64,000 bases of DNA from Luidia sarsii (lineage: Eukaryota > Echinodermata > Asteroidea > Paxillosida > Luidiidae). Each line of letters opens with the position of its first letter. Positions within the stretch are counted from its first letter, which is position 1. The stretch is from NCBI GenBank assembly GCA_949987565.1, contig OX465120.1:498501-562500 (forward strand). Direction: 5' to 3'. The notes under the pieces are model-generated. The model ran no database searches and was not told the origin of the DNA. It saw nothing but the letters and a program-made list of their open reading frames with translations. The position numbers and the translations under genes were made by a program. This document shows positions 21,181 through 35,135 of this stretch, piece after piece.

Positions 21181-23347
21181 TGATCGAAACGTCAGGCCTT
21201 TTTAGAAACCACCAATATCCCATGATGACCGTGCAATACCCGAGTCCCCGTTTCGTCAATATTGCTTCAATCACAACATTCCCCATTTAATTTGAGACAA
21301 GCCTATCAACTTCACACGAAAAGCAAAACCCAAACCACTACCACACTTGGTCACTTTCAAATAGAAATCTAAACCCGTCCATATTAAGTAGAAACGTAGT
21401 CTGATACTGTATTGTTATAGATAGATGGTATACATGTAGCTACTAGTGGCTGAAATTGTGGCTGAAATTGTACACTTACAAAATTTGTTGGAAACTTACA
21501 AAAAAATTGTTATAAAAAAGGAAATTCTCATAAAAACAGGTGGGCATACAGTAATTATTAATCATGAATAAAAACACACACAAAGAAACACTAAACATAC
21601 TCCCCATCAATAATTATACAATTATTATACAATTATAAGGTTCGAACTGTGGAGCTCCTGTACCTAATTAGTACGACATTAATTTTAGGAACTTGGAGAC
21701 CAGCATTGGTAGAGAGCCACTATTCTTGTTTTAACGATCTAGATACAATGCAAGTGACTTCAAAATACAACTGTAAGCACAAAGGGCGAAGCAATAATAT
21801 GCATGTACAGCAGTATATGATTGTTAGCACGAATATTTATACAGCGCTTACACAACTTTGACAAAATAAAAATAAGAATTTATTTGCGAAACAAAACAAT
21901 CTGCACGTCAATATCTCGTTTAACATTAAACTGTGTTAACTCTTTTACAGCAACACTTGTTGTAACGTCTGATAGTTGAAGCAAAGTAAATAATGATAAT
22001 AATACCTTTATCCATGAAAAGGTAATTCTCCTTTTGTTGTAATTTTTGATTTTTTTTCCGAAGGAACTTATTTTTTAGCGGTTCGTGTATAAATTTGCAA
22101 AAAAATGTAAACTTAATTCTCTTGACATTAATTAAAAAAAAATCTGCAGCCACCTTCTAATTATCAATGATTAGGTTGGTAAAAAGTTTTACAAACATTT
22201 TTTTCTAATGTTTAAAATCCTGATAGGTGTACTGTGCTTTCCGTCAACTTGAATTTGAAAATGATTTGGAAATTTCGAAACACGGAAAAACGTCAACGTT
22301 TAGGAAAAAGTCATCAAGTATTACCTACAAAAAATGAAACTGAGTTTTGTGATTATTTTATCATCTTCCTGCAATTATACGAAGCAAATTTCAAGCAAAA
22401 CAAAGCTGGAACAGGGAGTTCAAAATCCGATCTTTGCATATGCACTGGATTATTTACAAAGCCAGACGATACATCATCCAGATTTATTGTGAAATGAGTA
22501 AACAATTAATTATGCAATGGGTGGTGACTAATAAAAATACTGCAACTCGCAAACTCATGCATTATTCGTAGAAACACTTGTCAACTCATACATTATTCAT
22601 AGATAAACTTGCCAAGTCATGCAATATTCATAGATTCTTGCCAATTCATGTATTATTCATAGATGAATTTCCCGGCCATGTATTATTCATAAAAGTAGCG
22701 CGCATTGAAAGAGATAATAATTATAATAAAAATATACCATTATGCACTTATACCGTATGACGTGTGCTCATGTCTTGCACCATTAGTAGACTACTGGTGG
22801 GCCCTTTTCCAAAACCCGGCTTAGGCTTCGGCTCCGGCTTTGACTCTGTCATCCAAAAGCTGAAAACACAGGTTGGAGTTTTTTGTTGAAGTTGAAACTA
22901 TGGATTCTCTTTTTTCAGTGTAACATTAAAAAACGAAGCCAAAGGCCTCCCGTTTTCATACCTTGTACTTTCAACTGGACGACAGAAATGGAGACAAAGC
23001 CTGAGCCTGAGCCTAAGCTGGGTTTTGGAAAAGGGCCATGTATTATACAAACTAGACAGAACGAGAGGGCAGGTGCTATGCAGCAGACATAACGGAAATA
23101 GAGTGCAACGCTACCACGGGAAAAAGGAAAGAAGACAGGGTACAAGACACGACAAACAAAACGTCTTATAACCACGCATCGGTTCATAGGCGTATATTGG
23201 CATCAGACAAGTTTAGATTTTAATCAATAAAAATCAATACAGCCTGTGTGTATGTCTCTACTAATTTCCAACGATGATTGCAACAAGCGCTCCAATAGAA
23301 GAGTGACTACGTGAGCTAGTGTACAAGCAGAAAAGTTAAGATTGATA

Positions 23348-23353
23348 TTTATT
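23348..23353 (-). terminator. Poly(A) signal AATAAA of copy B
   Basis: Reads TTTATT on the plus strand, AATAAA on the minus strand, about 370 bases after the premature stop. It is the mirror of 16303-16308. Confidence 0.5.
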
Positions 23354-23724
23354 GGTTTGTTTTCAAACCAATAGTGCAGACAGTTTCATTGATGCTTTAT
23401 CCAATGCGTCAATTTTTTTTCATTCTTAGTTTTTAGGCTGGACACCATTATTACTTGACGATGTAACCGGATACTGATTTGCCATCAATGTATCCCCGAG
23501 GCCTTCGTATCTATTGTCACCAATATGTGACTTACTGTCATCGGTCGGTGTCGTTGTGTCGAGTCCTTTGACCTTTGTGCCACCTGTCATTTTCGTTGTG
23601 TCGTCTCCTTTGGCCTTTAATTTGGGAAATGTATTTTCGCTGTGACATTCTTTATTTTCTTCATCAACTCTCCGTCGCTCTTCTTCTTTGGAAGTTCCAG
23701 CGTGGACAACCTAGACCGGACCGT

Positions 23725-26700
23725 CTACATCTTGGTTATAACAAGGTCTTTGAGATTTGGCATGATGTAAGATTTCCTCATTTCATTTTCGAATGACGTC
23801 ACAGCCTCGTCACGTATCTCTAGGGCCGTCATACAGGAAATATGAAAACTCCTCAGGAGATGGAGGTAGGGCAAAAGGCCGGTCAAAAAGCCCAAGAAAA
23901 CCTCGGCAGTGCAGCCATGAAGGAGATGCAATGTTTCCAGGTTTGCCAATGATGTCCCTTTGTCAATAGCAATTTCTTTCCTCGCCTCCTCAAACCCTTC
24001 CATGGTGACTTTGTACAAAGACAACCTGAGGTCGGTCAGTTTCTTGCAAGCATGAAGTGACTTAATGATTGCAACGAAAGCGAAGTCATTAAACTCCTTG
24101 TTCAGACGTAGATCAAGTTTTCTCAGGTGTGGTAGCTTATCAATGTTAACGGCAACGTGGCACACCTCATTTGAGCCGAGAATGGTGCCAATTAGGACGA
24201 GCTCTTCAAGGTTTGTCAGACCTAAGATGCACTGGGCAAACACTGACTCCTTTACGGATGAGTGGCAGGGCCCACACTGTGTGCCGACCAATGATTGCAG
24301 ATCGTTGGATTGCAAGGCCAGCAAGACGCCACTATCGGACAGGCTGGAGGCAAACTCGGGCACATCCGTCTCTGAATCTTCCACCCTCCTGCGAACCTGC
24401 TTTAGTGTCTCGGGGGAGTACTTCAAGTCCACGACTTCGAAGGACTCTTCGGGTGGTCGGGTTTCAGGGCTCGTTTCAGCGCTGGGTTCAGGGGAAGCTG
24501 GTGATGGGTCTGGTAAATTGTCTTGTAAATCGAAGCCAACGTATCTGATGCATTGCTGTATTTCTGCCCAATCATCGCGACCAATTCGTAGCAACCTCAG
24601 GGATGTCAGTCTCGATTTACTTTCCTTGGACCGATTAAGCAGAGAGCACAGCAGGCGAATTCGGCGTTTGGAAACCCCCAGCAGACGAATCTTCCCTCCC
24701 CTCCAAAATCTAGGCGCCATCTCCTCCAAGGGGACCCCACATTTGCCCTCATAAGCCAAATGTAACAAGAGCTCCACCAACCTTTGGTGCAAATTCCAAT
24801 CCTTGAGATGCTTACGCTCAGCTTCTTTTTGAAGGTTCTGTCTACAGAAGTCAAGGATGGTCGGAACAACTTTATCATTTCGACTTGCGAATGCCAGAAC
24901 AGTGGCGGATGAATTGATGAAGTTCTCCGTTCGTTCGTTCGTTCCTTCGTTGTCCCTGGTAAATTTAGCGAGCCAGTCCTTTACAGATTGTGGGGCGACG
25001 CTCAAGTAGGCACCGGCGCATGACTCTTGCAGAATCTCCAAGACGAATTCCATCCTGGTTTGTTTCGGGGACTCGTCATTTTGACCTGGAGCTTCCACGT
25101 CTCGAAGAGCCACGTCTTCCTCCCGTCTGCCCGACTCCCTTCGAAGACAGAGGCAGGGGAAGCTCCAGCTACCACGCGTCTCTGTCCTCAGGTCATCCTC
25201 GTCATCTTCATCTACATCCTCTTCATCTTCATCTACATCATTGAGAACTTGCTGCTCGTAACGGATAACACCAACTTTGTTAAGAAGTGTGAGTTGGTCA
25301 TCGGTAAGCTTGCAGCAGTCTGCTCTGTCTAAGGACACCGGGCCCCCCGATGTTAAATCCATCTTTTCTAATGTGACTTTGCCAAGCTTTACCAATAACT
25401 GAAGATGCTCATCAGATAATTCAGACTCCTCAGACCACTCCCTGTTATCTGCAAGATCGAAAAGGCATTTAATCAACGTAAGGAATACGTCACCCATTGT
25501 AGGCTTGGACTTAAAGATGCGCCCTTTGGTCAAAATTGAAAGCTGACAGAGAGAGACAAGGATGGATGGTCGGCGGAAAATCTCTATCGGTAAAACATCC
25601 CGCTTGACATAATTCTGTAGCTGAGTGATTTCAACACATTTGTCAGTCTCATGACTAGAGCTGTCGGACAGTCGGCGGATGTGTTCACTGATGATCTTCT
25701 CGATGAAGACCAGTGAATTCTCGCGAGACAAGCCGCCGAGCGTCACGTGACGCATGCCGACACGTGACGCCGGATCATCCGCCAGGTCCGCGTCCCTGGT
25801 CGCCATGACAACCGTGCAATCTGAGAGCCCCTGTCTCCTCAGTGTGGTCAAGGCGCTGTCTATGCAGCCTGGACTGTTACAGTCATCGATACAGATGGCC
25901 ACGCTGGTTGGGTTTGCCGCGCAGTACCTGTTGATAGACGCAGCAGAGACGTCTGCGCACTTGTACAGACTCTCCTGGACAACAGCCCTGCCTACATTGT
26001 CAGCCTTCATCAGTTTCCCCATCGTCAAGTAAAATAACAACTTATGGCCACCTAGCAACGCGTTCTCTCTACTCATGGCCCAGTCAAAGACCAGTTTCCT
26101 TAGAAAGGTTGTCTTACCACTACCTGATCGACCTATGATGAGCACGCGTGTGCTTGACAACTCCTGGATGCCATCCTTAAACAACTCTGTCTCCGACTGC
26201 AGTTTGTATCGAACCGGGCTTTCCCCAACCATGGGCCAGACAAGGAGATGCATTTCCGGTTCGAGATAGATGGCGTCCACCGTTGCCCAGCAACCACACT
26301 GATAGGAAGCCCACGGCGTGAAGGGAATTCCACCGAGGGGAGAAAGGGAGCGTTTGAGTTTTATCTTGAACCAGTCGGCATCCAATTCTGGTGTGTCCAC
26401 AAGACCTGCAAAGAAATAAAGCGTAGCAATCATTGATATGACAGAGACCAAGAGTTTCAAATCGATAAATCGATCCAAGAATCTGAGCAATAATCATTGA
26501 TAAGGAATCATGAATCATTCACAGCACAGAGGGTACTTTGTCCTTTTGTCATTTATTTGAGAAAGGTCCTGCTAGGATCAAAACGTCAGCCCCCCTTCTG
26601 AGTTTCAAATCGATAAAAAGTTCCTCAGAATATGAGTGATAGTCATGGATAAGGAAACTAATTTTGTAGCACAAAGGGTAGGTTGTGTTTGATAATTTAT

Positions 26701-29700
26701 TTGAGAAAGGTCCTGCTAGGATCCAAACGTCAGCCCCCCTAATATATAAGAATCGTTTTGTGGTAATTTTAGTCTGTAAGCAGTTGGCTACATGTGTGGA
26801 AAACACAAAAGGTAGAAGCTTGACTTCATGAAACGGCTTTTGAGAAAGATGTGCATTAACTTGTCAGGGCTGGTCACTCCGTGCTTTGCAGATTTTTGTG
26901 TCATTGGATATTTCATTCTGTATTTAAATACAAATTCCTTGGTACATACCCTTCCGGTCAACCTTCTTATATTCGCCATGTCCCATAAAACTCCAGCGGC
27001 AGGGATAGGTTCCCCGACGTCTCTTCCATACAACGCATGCAATGATCAGCGCAAGAATGAGGACACTGACGATGATGACGATGGCGATGACGGCTGAGGA
27101 ACTATCACGTGGGGGTTCCACTGGGAATCATGAAAATATGAATATTCATGAGGTTATGGATGATAACAGCAGTTACCACGGTGATATTAGCATAATCAAT
27201 CATGACGTAGAGTACTGGATATTAACGCCAGTGGGCTTGTAACCAATTGCCTGAATATACTGAATGTATAACTTTTCTTATGACGACAATATGACGCAAA
27301 TATGACGTCAATATGACACCGATATGGTGCAGATGTGACGCAAGTATGACGTCAATATACTTACTTGGAATAATCACATCCACGTAGGACCTTTGTAAGA
27401 GACCACCCTCAGGGAAAACGTGACACCAATATCTGACGGCTGTTTCATGTGAGCAGTTCTTCATGACAAGTGACCCTTCGGTAGTTATGGTAAAACAGTC
27501 GTCTACATCTCCTTTCATCGTTGTGTACATGGCTAATGCTGTTCGTCGTCCAATGATAGTCGTAGTATTAGCACTGGGAGACCCAAAGGACCAGAACAAA
27601 ATCGACTCGGTTGTCGAGGTCAGCTTCACCTCGTCCGGACACTTAATGGTGTATATCCGGTCTGGGGCAAAGGTCACAGGTTGACCCACGGTAGCACTTC
27701 CGCCATCAATAGGGAAGTGATCCCCTGTGTTATATAAAACAAATAAACACAGTAAGATAAATCGTCACACCATTCATTTTCCTTCATTACATCGGGGTCG
27801 TGGGGTCTTGATGGTTTGGAAGGATTTCAATGATTCACAGCATATGCAAGGAAAATGTAGATCCCTCAATCAGTGCACCTTTAATTCCAGCCTTTCTGAG
27901 GCTTCTCGTGGTTCAAATATCAAATCAAAGAGGGATATTTATGGCCCCATTATCGTCTCATCTTAGCAAATACAGAAACGACTATTCTGATTAAATGTGG
28001 AATCCTAGCATTCCAGACTGACTTCACTCTGGGGTGTTCACATACCAATGACTCGGACTTCAAGATCAACGGCTGCATCGTTTGTCGAGCAACGGTAACT
28101 CCCCGCATGCTCAGCACGAACGGACTTGATCACCAGACTGAAGTCGGCCGAGATAGTGTACGAAGAATCGCCATCAGATTCGTCCGATGACACTTGGTAT
28201 TGAAGGAGCTCTTGGGTCGCCTTGGACCACTTGACATGACAGGTCTGGTCCCCTGACGTCCACCCAATACAAGGCAATGATTGCTGCTTGCCCTCTTCCA
28301 GGTAGAACGATGTATTGGAGGCCTTCCAACGTTGTTCGGGTTCTGAGGCGTCTGAGTGAATGAAGAAAAGGCTCCATCTTGTGTAAAGCCTGTCAAGTAA
28401 ATCAGGACTTAATTCTCCCATTCAAGCGTTTGTTGAATTCCAGAAAGACGAACGGCTATTCGTTGGCTTCATGCATTGACGTCATCATGTCGTCATGGCC
28501 GTGCATTTGTGGGGAGTTGAGGTGAGCATTGATGTAAATCATAGCTTCACTATCATGCATCAGATCCAGACCGGTCGACCTGGCCTACCACGTGAAACGC
28601 GCGCGCTGTGAAACGCGCGCGTTGTGCACGCGCGACGCACGGGAACGTCCAACTAGACTAGTGGGGGCGCCCTTCAAATATGACGTCACATGGACGACCT
28701 TATCACAATTACCCATTGATCCTTTATTATGGAGATCAATGCAATTACCTGAGATCTGGAGGTCGGTGTAGCAGCTAGTCTGACTCCCATCCCTGAGGAA
28801 AACGTGACACCAGAACCGAGACGGATTCGGCACAGCATTGAGTGAGTTCAGGATCAGAGAGGAAGTGGTGTCGATGCTGTAGACGGCGCCATCTTGGAAT
28901 TGGAAGACGCGCTCGTCTGGAAGACGCGCCGCCACGATATCCGTGGGGCAGGTGGCGCCCTCTCCCGTCGACCAGTAGACGACGGCTGTTGCCTGCGATG
29001 AGCACTGACACTGGAGTATGTGTCGTTGTCCCCTCTTCAAAGTGATCGATGATGACGTAATGCTTGGTCTCACTGGCAACGTGTCATCTGTAATCGCCAC
29101 ATAAAAGGACACGTGTGACCACAGTATCTGGCCTTCCGAAAAAAAATAGTATGCAATCGCTCCGTCATCATTTGTATAGTTACTTGTTATTTGGAATCAT
29201 CGTTTTTAGAATATCGAAATGTTTATTGTTATAAGCGTGAATGTAATCATAAAAAAACACATGTCAAGCGTCTATCCTTTCTCAACTGTTTTGATATGTG
29301 CACTTTGATTTGAACACCAGTGGTGACAAACAGTTCAAAACCTGGGGCAAATTGAATAGAGATACCTAAGCACTTCAATTTCCTCAAGCATGAAAATCCT
29401 TACCTTTATATCGAATTGATTTTATGATCAAGAAAGTACTAATTAGTTATTTATCAATTGGATCGTTCTGTCGTTCATTCGTTCGGTCGGCTCGCTGCTA
29501 AGTGACTGAGAATAAACTCTCTTTTCCTCCTTGAGAAAAGACTACGAAAAGCAAAGTTGCCTGGGGACGTTTGGACAATAATCCTAATTTGGTTTTGAAT
29601 GGACTCGTTAAAATTCATGCTTACTCAAGGTGACTGAGCTCGTCAAAACCTCCATGACAGGCCAAAGTCATAACAACGCATGTAACCTTTCTGATAAGCG

Positions 29701-31084
29701 CAGTGTCGCTCGTAAATTTGCCGTTCAAATCTCAACACTTCAAAGCTTAACACTGATGATAGTCGACTAGTCGACTATGTGATAGGTGATGATAGCCGAC
29801 TAGTCGAGTAGGTGATGGGTGATGACATTCGACTAGTCGACTAGGCGAGAAGTCGGGCTGATTGCCAGCCAATGTTCCACTTGTATCCTAAGCTAAAGCA
29901 CACTATAATATTTGAATTCAGTGTGAACGCAGTAAGTACCGAATGAAAAAATAGCTACCAATCTTGTTATAATCAAGAAAGCATGTTCATGCATAGCGGG
30001 TTTTCCCAGTTAAGTGGCTCCATGCAATTGGTCTCAGGTATTGGTGTCTACATTTGAGGGTTTTTTGGTTTGGGGTTTGGGTTTTGGGCAGCACTGGGCC
30101 GCCTGTGAATCCTGCCAGGAGCCTCTCACCGATAACCTGCAGACTATTCCTCGCCTCCCTCCAACCACTCTGTCCCCGGATGCTGCATAGATACTCCCCG
30201 CCATCACTCAGTCGAACGTCTTTGATGACCAGGTTGAAGTAGGCACCCAATTCGTGCCGGTCCGTGTAGTTGCGCGTGTCACCGGTGCTTCCAGAGACGT
30301 AGCTAAGGATCTTCTTGGAGTCCTTCAACCAGTGGATGCCAGTATTCTCCCCTCCTTTCTGGAACGCTGGGCAGACGATTTGGAACCACAAGCCTTGGTG
30401 GGCCAAGTTAGACGGACCAAATTCCCTACGATAGGTAGTCACTGCGAGAAAACAGAGAATCAATTAGCCCCCCAAAAAACGATACACAACAATGTTGCAA
30501 ACTGCTTTATAAAGACTATAATTACCAAAATCCCAAAATTTAGTGGGCCTGACGTTTTGATCCTAGCAGGACCTTTCTCAAAGGCGACCTTCCCAAATAG
30601 TCTAGGCTAGTCTTTGCCTTTGTTGCTATAGGAAAGCTTGTGCGCTCTTGCCAACTCTGCCTTTCAGAAAGGTCCTGCTAGGATCGAAACGTCAGACCCA
30701 CTTTAAATAAATGTAATCAAATTCAAACATTCAAACAAACAAAAGGAAAAACTGACCGGGAACCTTTGAACATTTTGGGCAAACTGCAAAGAAAGGTTTG
30801 ACTGGAGTTTGACCACCGTACCAGCGCGCTGTCCAGATCTTAGATGGTGCCCTTCCCAAATAGTCTCTGCTAGTCTTTGCCATTGTTGCTAGGAAAGCTC
30901 GATCGTGCAATCTTCCCAACTATCTATCTTTAAGTGTAATCCATTGCTTTGCTTTAATTCGTCAGTTTTATTTGTCATTAAAAGAAGCTCTTCTAGTATT
31001 ATGACACATTTCTGAAATGAATGAAAGAAATCTGAGGCTGTGCCTGATTCAGAGCCAGAGCCAGAGCCATAGCCATAGCCATAG

Positions 31085-31121
<37 letters not shown>

Positions 31122-31126
31122 CATAG

Positions 31127-31199
<73 letters not shown>

Positions 31200-31312
31200 A
31201 GGGTTTTGCAAGAAGGGCCCCAACTCTCTTACTTACCGGATTTGGGCGGACACGTGTAACAGATGCCTGACGAACACAGTGCCAACGCAGCAAGTATCCG
31301 TAAGACAATCAT
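23725..31312 (-). CDS. Copy B: Ig-Ig-Ig-Ig-TM-NACHT-LRR receptor, C-terminally truncated
   Basis: Seven minus-strand exons: 31312-31237, 30441-30130, 29087-28749, 28351-28046, 27724-27365, 27120-26950 and 26405-23725; 1414 residues, same phases as copy A. The signal peptide differs from A by one residue. Walker A GRSGSGKT, Walker B AICIDDC, transmembrane helix and leucine-rich segment are kept. Odd points: a TAG replaces the GAG after ITKM, removing the 92-residue Lys-rich tail, and the sequence beyond also has a one-base deletion; the Thr/Pro-rich repeat is missing; a microsatellite adds residues near 24940 (GTNERTENF). The first Ig domain shares only about 46% of residues with copy A, against about 86, 96 and 99% for Ig 2, 3 and 4 (counted by eye). 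It could be a working shorter receptor or an early pseudogene. Confidence 0.8.
26555..26740 (-). mobile_element. Two degraded GGCCTGACG-family cores in copy B intron 6
   Basis: Mirror images of the cores at 12370-12555, containing GAGAAAGGTCCTGCTAGGATC. Confidence 0.75.
29425..30090 (+). mobile_element. Dispersed CTAGTCGACTAGTCGA repeat inserted in copy B intron 2
   Basis: Near-complete copy of the element at 4690-5310, opposite to the gene's strand. Its end lies 40 bases from the exon 2 donor (30129). Copy A intron 2 has no such element. Three CGACTAGTCGA motifs lie at 29763-29845. Confidence 0.75.
30535..30705. mobile_element. Inverted pair of GGCCTGACG-family cores in copy B intron 1
   Basis: A plus-oriented core (GTGGGCCTGACGTTTTGATC) near 30543 and a minus-oriented core (AAAGGTCCTGCTAGGATCG) near 30668 flank about 70 bases. 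Remnants of the SINE head (CCCAAATAGTCT, reverse) occur near 30592 and 30856. Confidence 0.7.
31050..31199 (-). repeat. (CTGGCT)n array in copy B intron 1
   Basis: AGAGCC units on the plus strand with several ATAGCC variants. Shorter and less pure than the copy A array at 6783-7003; it starts 38 bases inside the intron. Confidence 0.95.
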
Positions 31313-31427
31313 GGCCGAAGAATACCGATGATATTCAGTGCACAAACCTTGAAGAGAAATCCACAGTCATGCTTACAGTCGTGCGTCACCTCATGCGTCA
31401 TTCATGTCTGCATCTTCACTCTGTCAA

Positions 31428-31470
31428 CCCGCCCCTTCAGATAGCCCCGCCCCTTCAGATAGCCCCGCCC
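31428..31470 (-). promoter_or_regulatory. Short GC-box cluster upstream of copy B
   Basis: Three CCGCCCC/CCCGCCC motifs with the CTTCAGATAG linker of the copy A minisatellite, about 116 bases before the start codon at 31312. Copy number is about three against about 17 in copy A. Confidence 0.55.
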
Positions 31471-33527
31471 ACAATGCCGTTGCTAAGGAGGTGGCGTGAT
31501 GAGCGGACCACGCCCAACAACCGCAACCAGACATTCCCATATAATCTCCCGTTCATTCATCTACTTTAGCCAACCATCACGTGTGCATACACTCATCTAT
31601 GTCCCCGTGTAACCTTTAAAACCTCACCTCATCGCCAGTGTGAACGCCAGTTGTATCACTTATACCTCACCCCATCGTGAACGGCAGTTATTTCACCTCA
31701 TGATAACCTCACCCCATTGTCCGTGTGAACGCCAGTTAACCTATTATTAATATCACCTCAGGCTATAGGTAACCTCACCTCATTGCCCGGCCGTGTGAAC
31801 GCTAGTTGTATCATCTCTACAAACCCAAGCCCACTTATTATTATGAGACCAATACTAGTAAGAGCACAGTATTACAATGAATACGGATAGCAGCCGCGTA
31901 CACGCAGATGCAATGAATAACCTTTACAATGGCCGTACGCATGCACGCAGTCACGCGCTGTGTATGATGATCATGATCAGTAGTAATAATTATTGTGAAT
32001 AGTTTCGTCCGTGCCAGACACACGCAGGGTCAAAGCATTCACACTATTACCCTCCAGCCTGTGTACTCACATCATCCACATAGTCATTACACTACCATGC
32101 CGTCACTCACCGTTCAGACTCAAGCCCTTTGTCTGGGAGAAATTCTTGTGTTCTTGTGATTTCCGTGCTGGTAAAAGCCGCGCCTACACTCACAAACATG
32201 GCGGTCTAGTCCTGGAAATCCCCACCGTGCTATTTACGTCGATGGGGATTTCCCAATTTGATAGCCTTGTTTCCAGGCGCACAATACGTGGATCGACACG
32301 ACTGCTTTTGCTGTACTACGTGACATATCGTCGCTTTATATCTAACGGATTCTATGGATTAAGATAGTGCTAATTAGTTATCTATTAATTGGATCGTTCT
32401 GTCGTTCATTCGTTCGGTCGGCTCGCTGCGAAGTGACTGAGAATCAACCCTCTTTTCCTGATTGTAGAAAAGACCACAAAAAGCAAAGTTGCCCGCCGGA
32501 ATTTGGACTAAAGGCCTAATTTGGTATTCGATTGACTCGTTAAAATTCATGTTTACTCAAGGTGACTGAGCTCGTCAAAACCTCCATGACAGGCCAAAGT
32601 CAACGCATGTAACATTTCTGATAAGCGCATGCGCAGTCTCGCTCGTAAATTGGCCGTTAAAAGCTCAACACTTCAAAGCTTAATTATAACACTGATGATA
32701 GACGACAAGTCGACTAGTCGACTAGGTGAGAACTCGGGCTGTTTTAAAAGCCGCGCCTACACCCACAAACATGGCGGTCTAGTCCTGGAGGCTGGAAATC
32801 CCCCACCGTGCTATTTAAAAGTACGTCCGTTTTATAATGAAGGCTTAGGCTCGGGCTTAGGCTTCGGTCGTATTTGTTACTCGTTATGATATCACAGACA
32901 TCTAAAAACAAGCGTTTGGCCCCAGTTTCTTGGTGAATACTCTGTACCTATCAAGCCAACAAACCTTCAAATTCGGAAACAAACCACAACCTGGATTTTC
33001 AGGTTTTGTCAGACGGAGACGAAGCCTGAGCCCGAGCCTAAGCCTTGATCATTTCGAAAACGGCCTATGTCGTGGGGAATTCCCATTTTGATAGCCTTGT
33101 TTCCAGGCGCAAATGCGTGGATCGACACGACTGCTTTTGCCGTGACATATCGTCGCTTTATATCTAACGGATATCTAACGGATTTTATGGATTAAGAAAG
33201 TGCCAATTAGTTATTTATTGATTGGATCTGTCGTTCATTCGTTCGGTTGGCTCCGTCGCTGCTAAGTGACTGAGAATCAACCCTCTTTTCCTCCTCGAGA
33301 AAAGACTACGAAAAACAAAGTTGCCCGCCGGAATTTGGACTATAGTACTAATCTTGTTTTGAATGGACACGTTAACATTCATGTTTACTCAAGGTGACTG
33401 AGCTAGTCAAAACCTTCATGACAGAGGCCAAAGTCATAACGCATGTAACCATGTGAACGCGTCATATACCGGTATAACCATATTCCATTTCTCGTGTGAA
33501 TGCCAATTATATCACCTATATCTCGCA

Positions 33528-34345
33528 CGATTGTCCATGTGAACGCCAGATATATCACCCACATTGACAGTGTGAACGCCAGATATATCACCCACATCGA
33601 CAGTGTGAACGCCAGATATATCACCCACATTGACAGTGTGAACGCCAGATATATCACCCACATTGACAGTGTGAACGCCAGATATATCACCCACATTGAC
33701 AGTGTGAACGCCAGATATATCACCCACATTGACAGTGTGAACGCCAGATATATCACCCACATCGACAGTGTGAACGCCAGATATATCACCCACATCGACA
33801 GTGTGAACGCCAGATATATCACCCACATTGACAGTGTAAACGCCAGATATATCACCCACACTGACAGTGTGAACGCCAGATATATCACCCACATTGACAG
33901 TGTGAACGCCAGATATATCACCCACATTGACAGTGTGAACGCCAGATATATCACCCACATTGACAGTGTGAACGCCAGTTATATCACCCACATTGACAGT
34001 GTGAACGCCAGTTATATCACCCACATTCAGTGTGAACGCCAGATATATCACCCACATTGACAGTGTGAACGCCAGATATATCACCCACATTGACAGTGTG
34101 AACGCCAGATATATCACCCACATTGACAGTGTGAACGCCAGATATATCACCCACATTGACAGTGTGAACGCCAGATATATCACCCACATTGACAGTGTGA
34201 ACGCCAGATATATCACCCACATTGACAGTGTGAACGCCAGATATATCACCCACATTGACAGTGTGAACGCCAGATATATCACCCACATTGACAGTGTGAA
34301 CGCCAGATATATCACCCACATTCAGTGTGAACGCCAGTTATATCA
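33528..34345. repeat. 33-bp satellite, about 24 copies
   Basis: Unit TGTGAACGCCAGATATATCA followed by CCCACATTGACAG, very uniform. Because 33 is divisible by three, several frames on both strands stay open (for example MWVIYLAFTLS repeated), which is an artefact. The GTGTGAACGCCAG motif also occurs in loose repeats upstream of both NACHT receptor genes (5885-6060 and 31640-31810). There are no spacers, so this is not a CRISPR array. Confidence 0.95.
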
Positions 34346-35007
34346 TTATCACCTATTAATCCAAGTAACTTGGACCCGATATTATTAGTCCCCCTTTTTT
34401 CGAAATTTTGAGGGTCGGGAGACTGTAGGATCCAAGCAAATTAGAATATGCTTGAATTTCAACTTTTTCAGTTTCCAGTTGAAGTTAAAGCTAGGGATAG
34501 GCTTTCTGCACAGCCAATAAGGCTTTCTGCACAGCGAATACATCGTACGTGAACAATCTGAGTGACCTGAGACTAAATTCTTCATACTTTGTTTGTTCAC
34601 AAACGTATGGGCCCGTAGCGATTATAATGTGATACGGAACTCCAGTGCTTTCCGTCATTCAGATGCAAACAACCAATAAACGTTGCCAATTTGGCTACAG
34701 CAGTAACTACACAGCAGGCTGGGGACGTCGTACAACCATGGAGCTATAAAAGAGATAGCTCCATGGTACAACCATGGAGGAATCTTATTCCTCCATGGTA
34801 CAACGACCAAAACACAAACAATGAAGGTGAATGCTTCTCTGAGAACCCATCCCCCCATAATAAAAATGATTGTGCCTATTCATTGAGGTAGAAACGAACT
34901 ATTCACAGACAGAGAACAATTCAAAATGGCCGCCACACTCAGTAAACTAAACTCGCAGAGCAACCACGGACGTGTGTTTTTATACACGTCCGTGAGAGCA
35001 ACATGTA

Positions 35008-35135
35008 AACATTGACATTGGCGTGTAAGTCAAAGGTCAACTCAAGTCGCTGGCAACAAATGGGAATTCCCCGCGTTGTGCGTTTGGGATGGATGGCAGG
35101 ACGCTTTCATTTCAATAATAGGGGTGGTTGAGAAC
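35008..35135 (-). repeat. Dispersed segment, empty-site relative of 19540-19960
   Basis: Reverse complement of the flanks of MITE copy 2. It reads through AATGGGAATTCCCCGCG without the element. It lies about 290 bases upstream of the Ig receptor start codon. Confidence 0.75.

Larger units (their letters stand above)
21236..32380 (-). repeat. Right arm of the large inverted duplication
   Basis: Reverse complement of about 5300-18600. It is shorter because it lacks the 262-bp MITE, much of the GC-box array, the Thr/Pro coding repeat and the SINE tandem. It carries instead a dispersed repeat in receptor intron 2 (29425-30090). Confidence 0.85.

Noticed and set aside
33403..34388. Possible CRISPR array or repeat protein
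   Set aside because: The 33-bp units are contiguous without spacers and are open on both strands only because of the unit length; a satellite in an animal genome.
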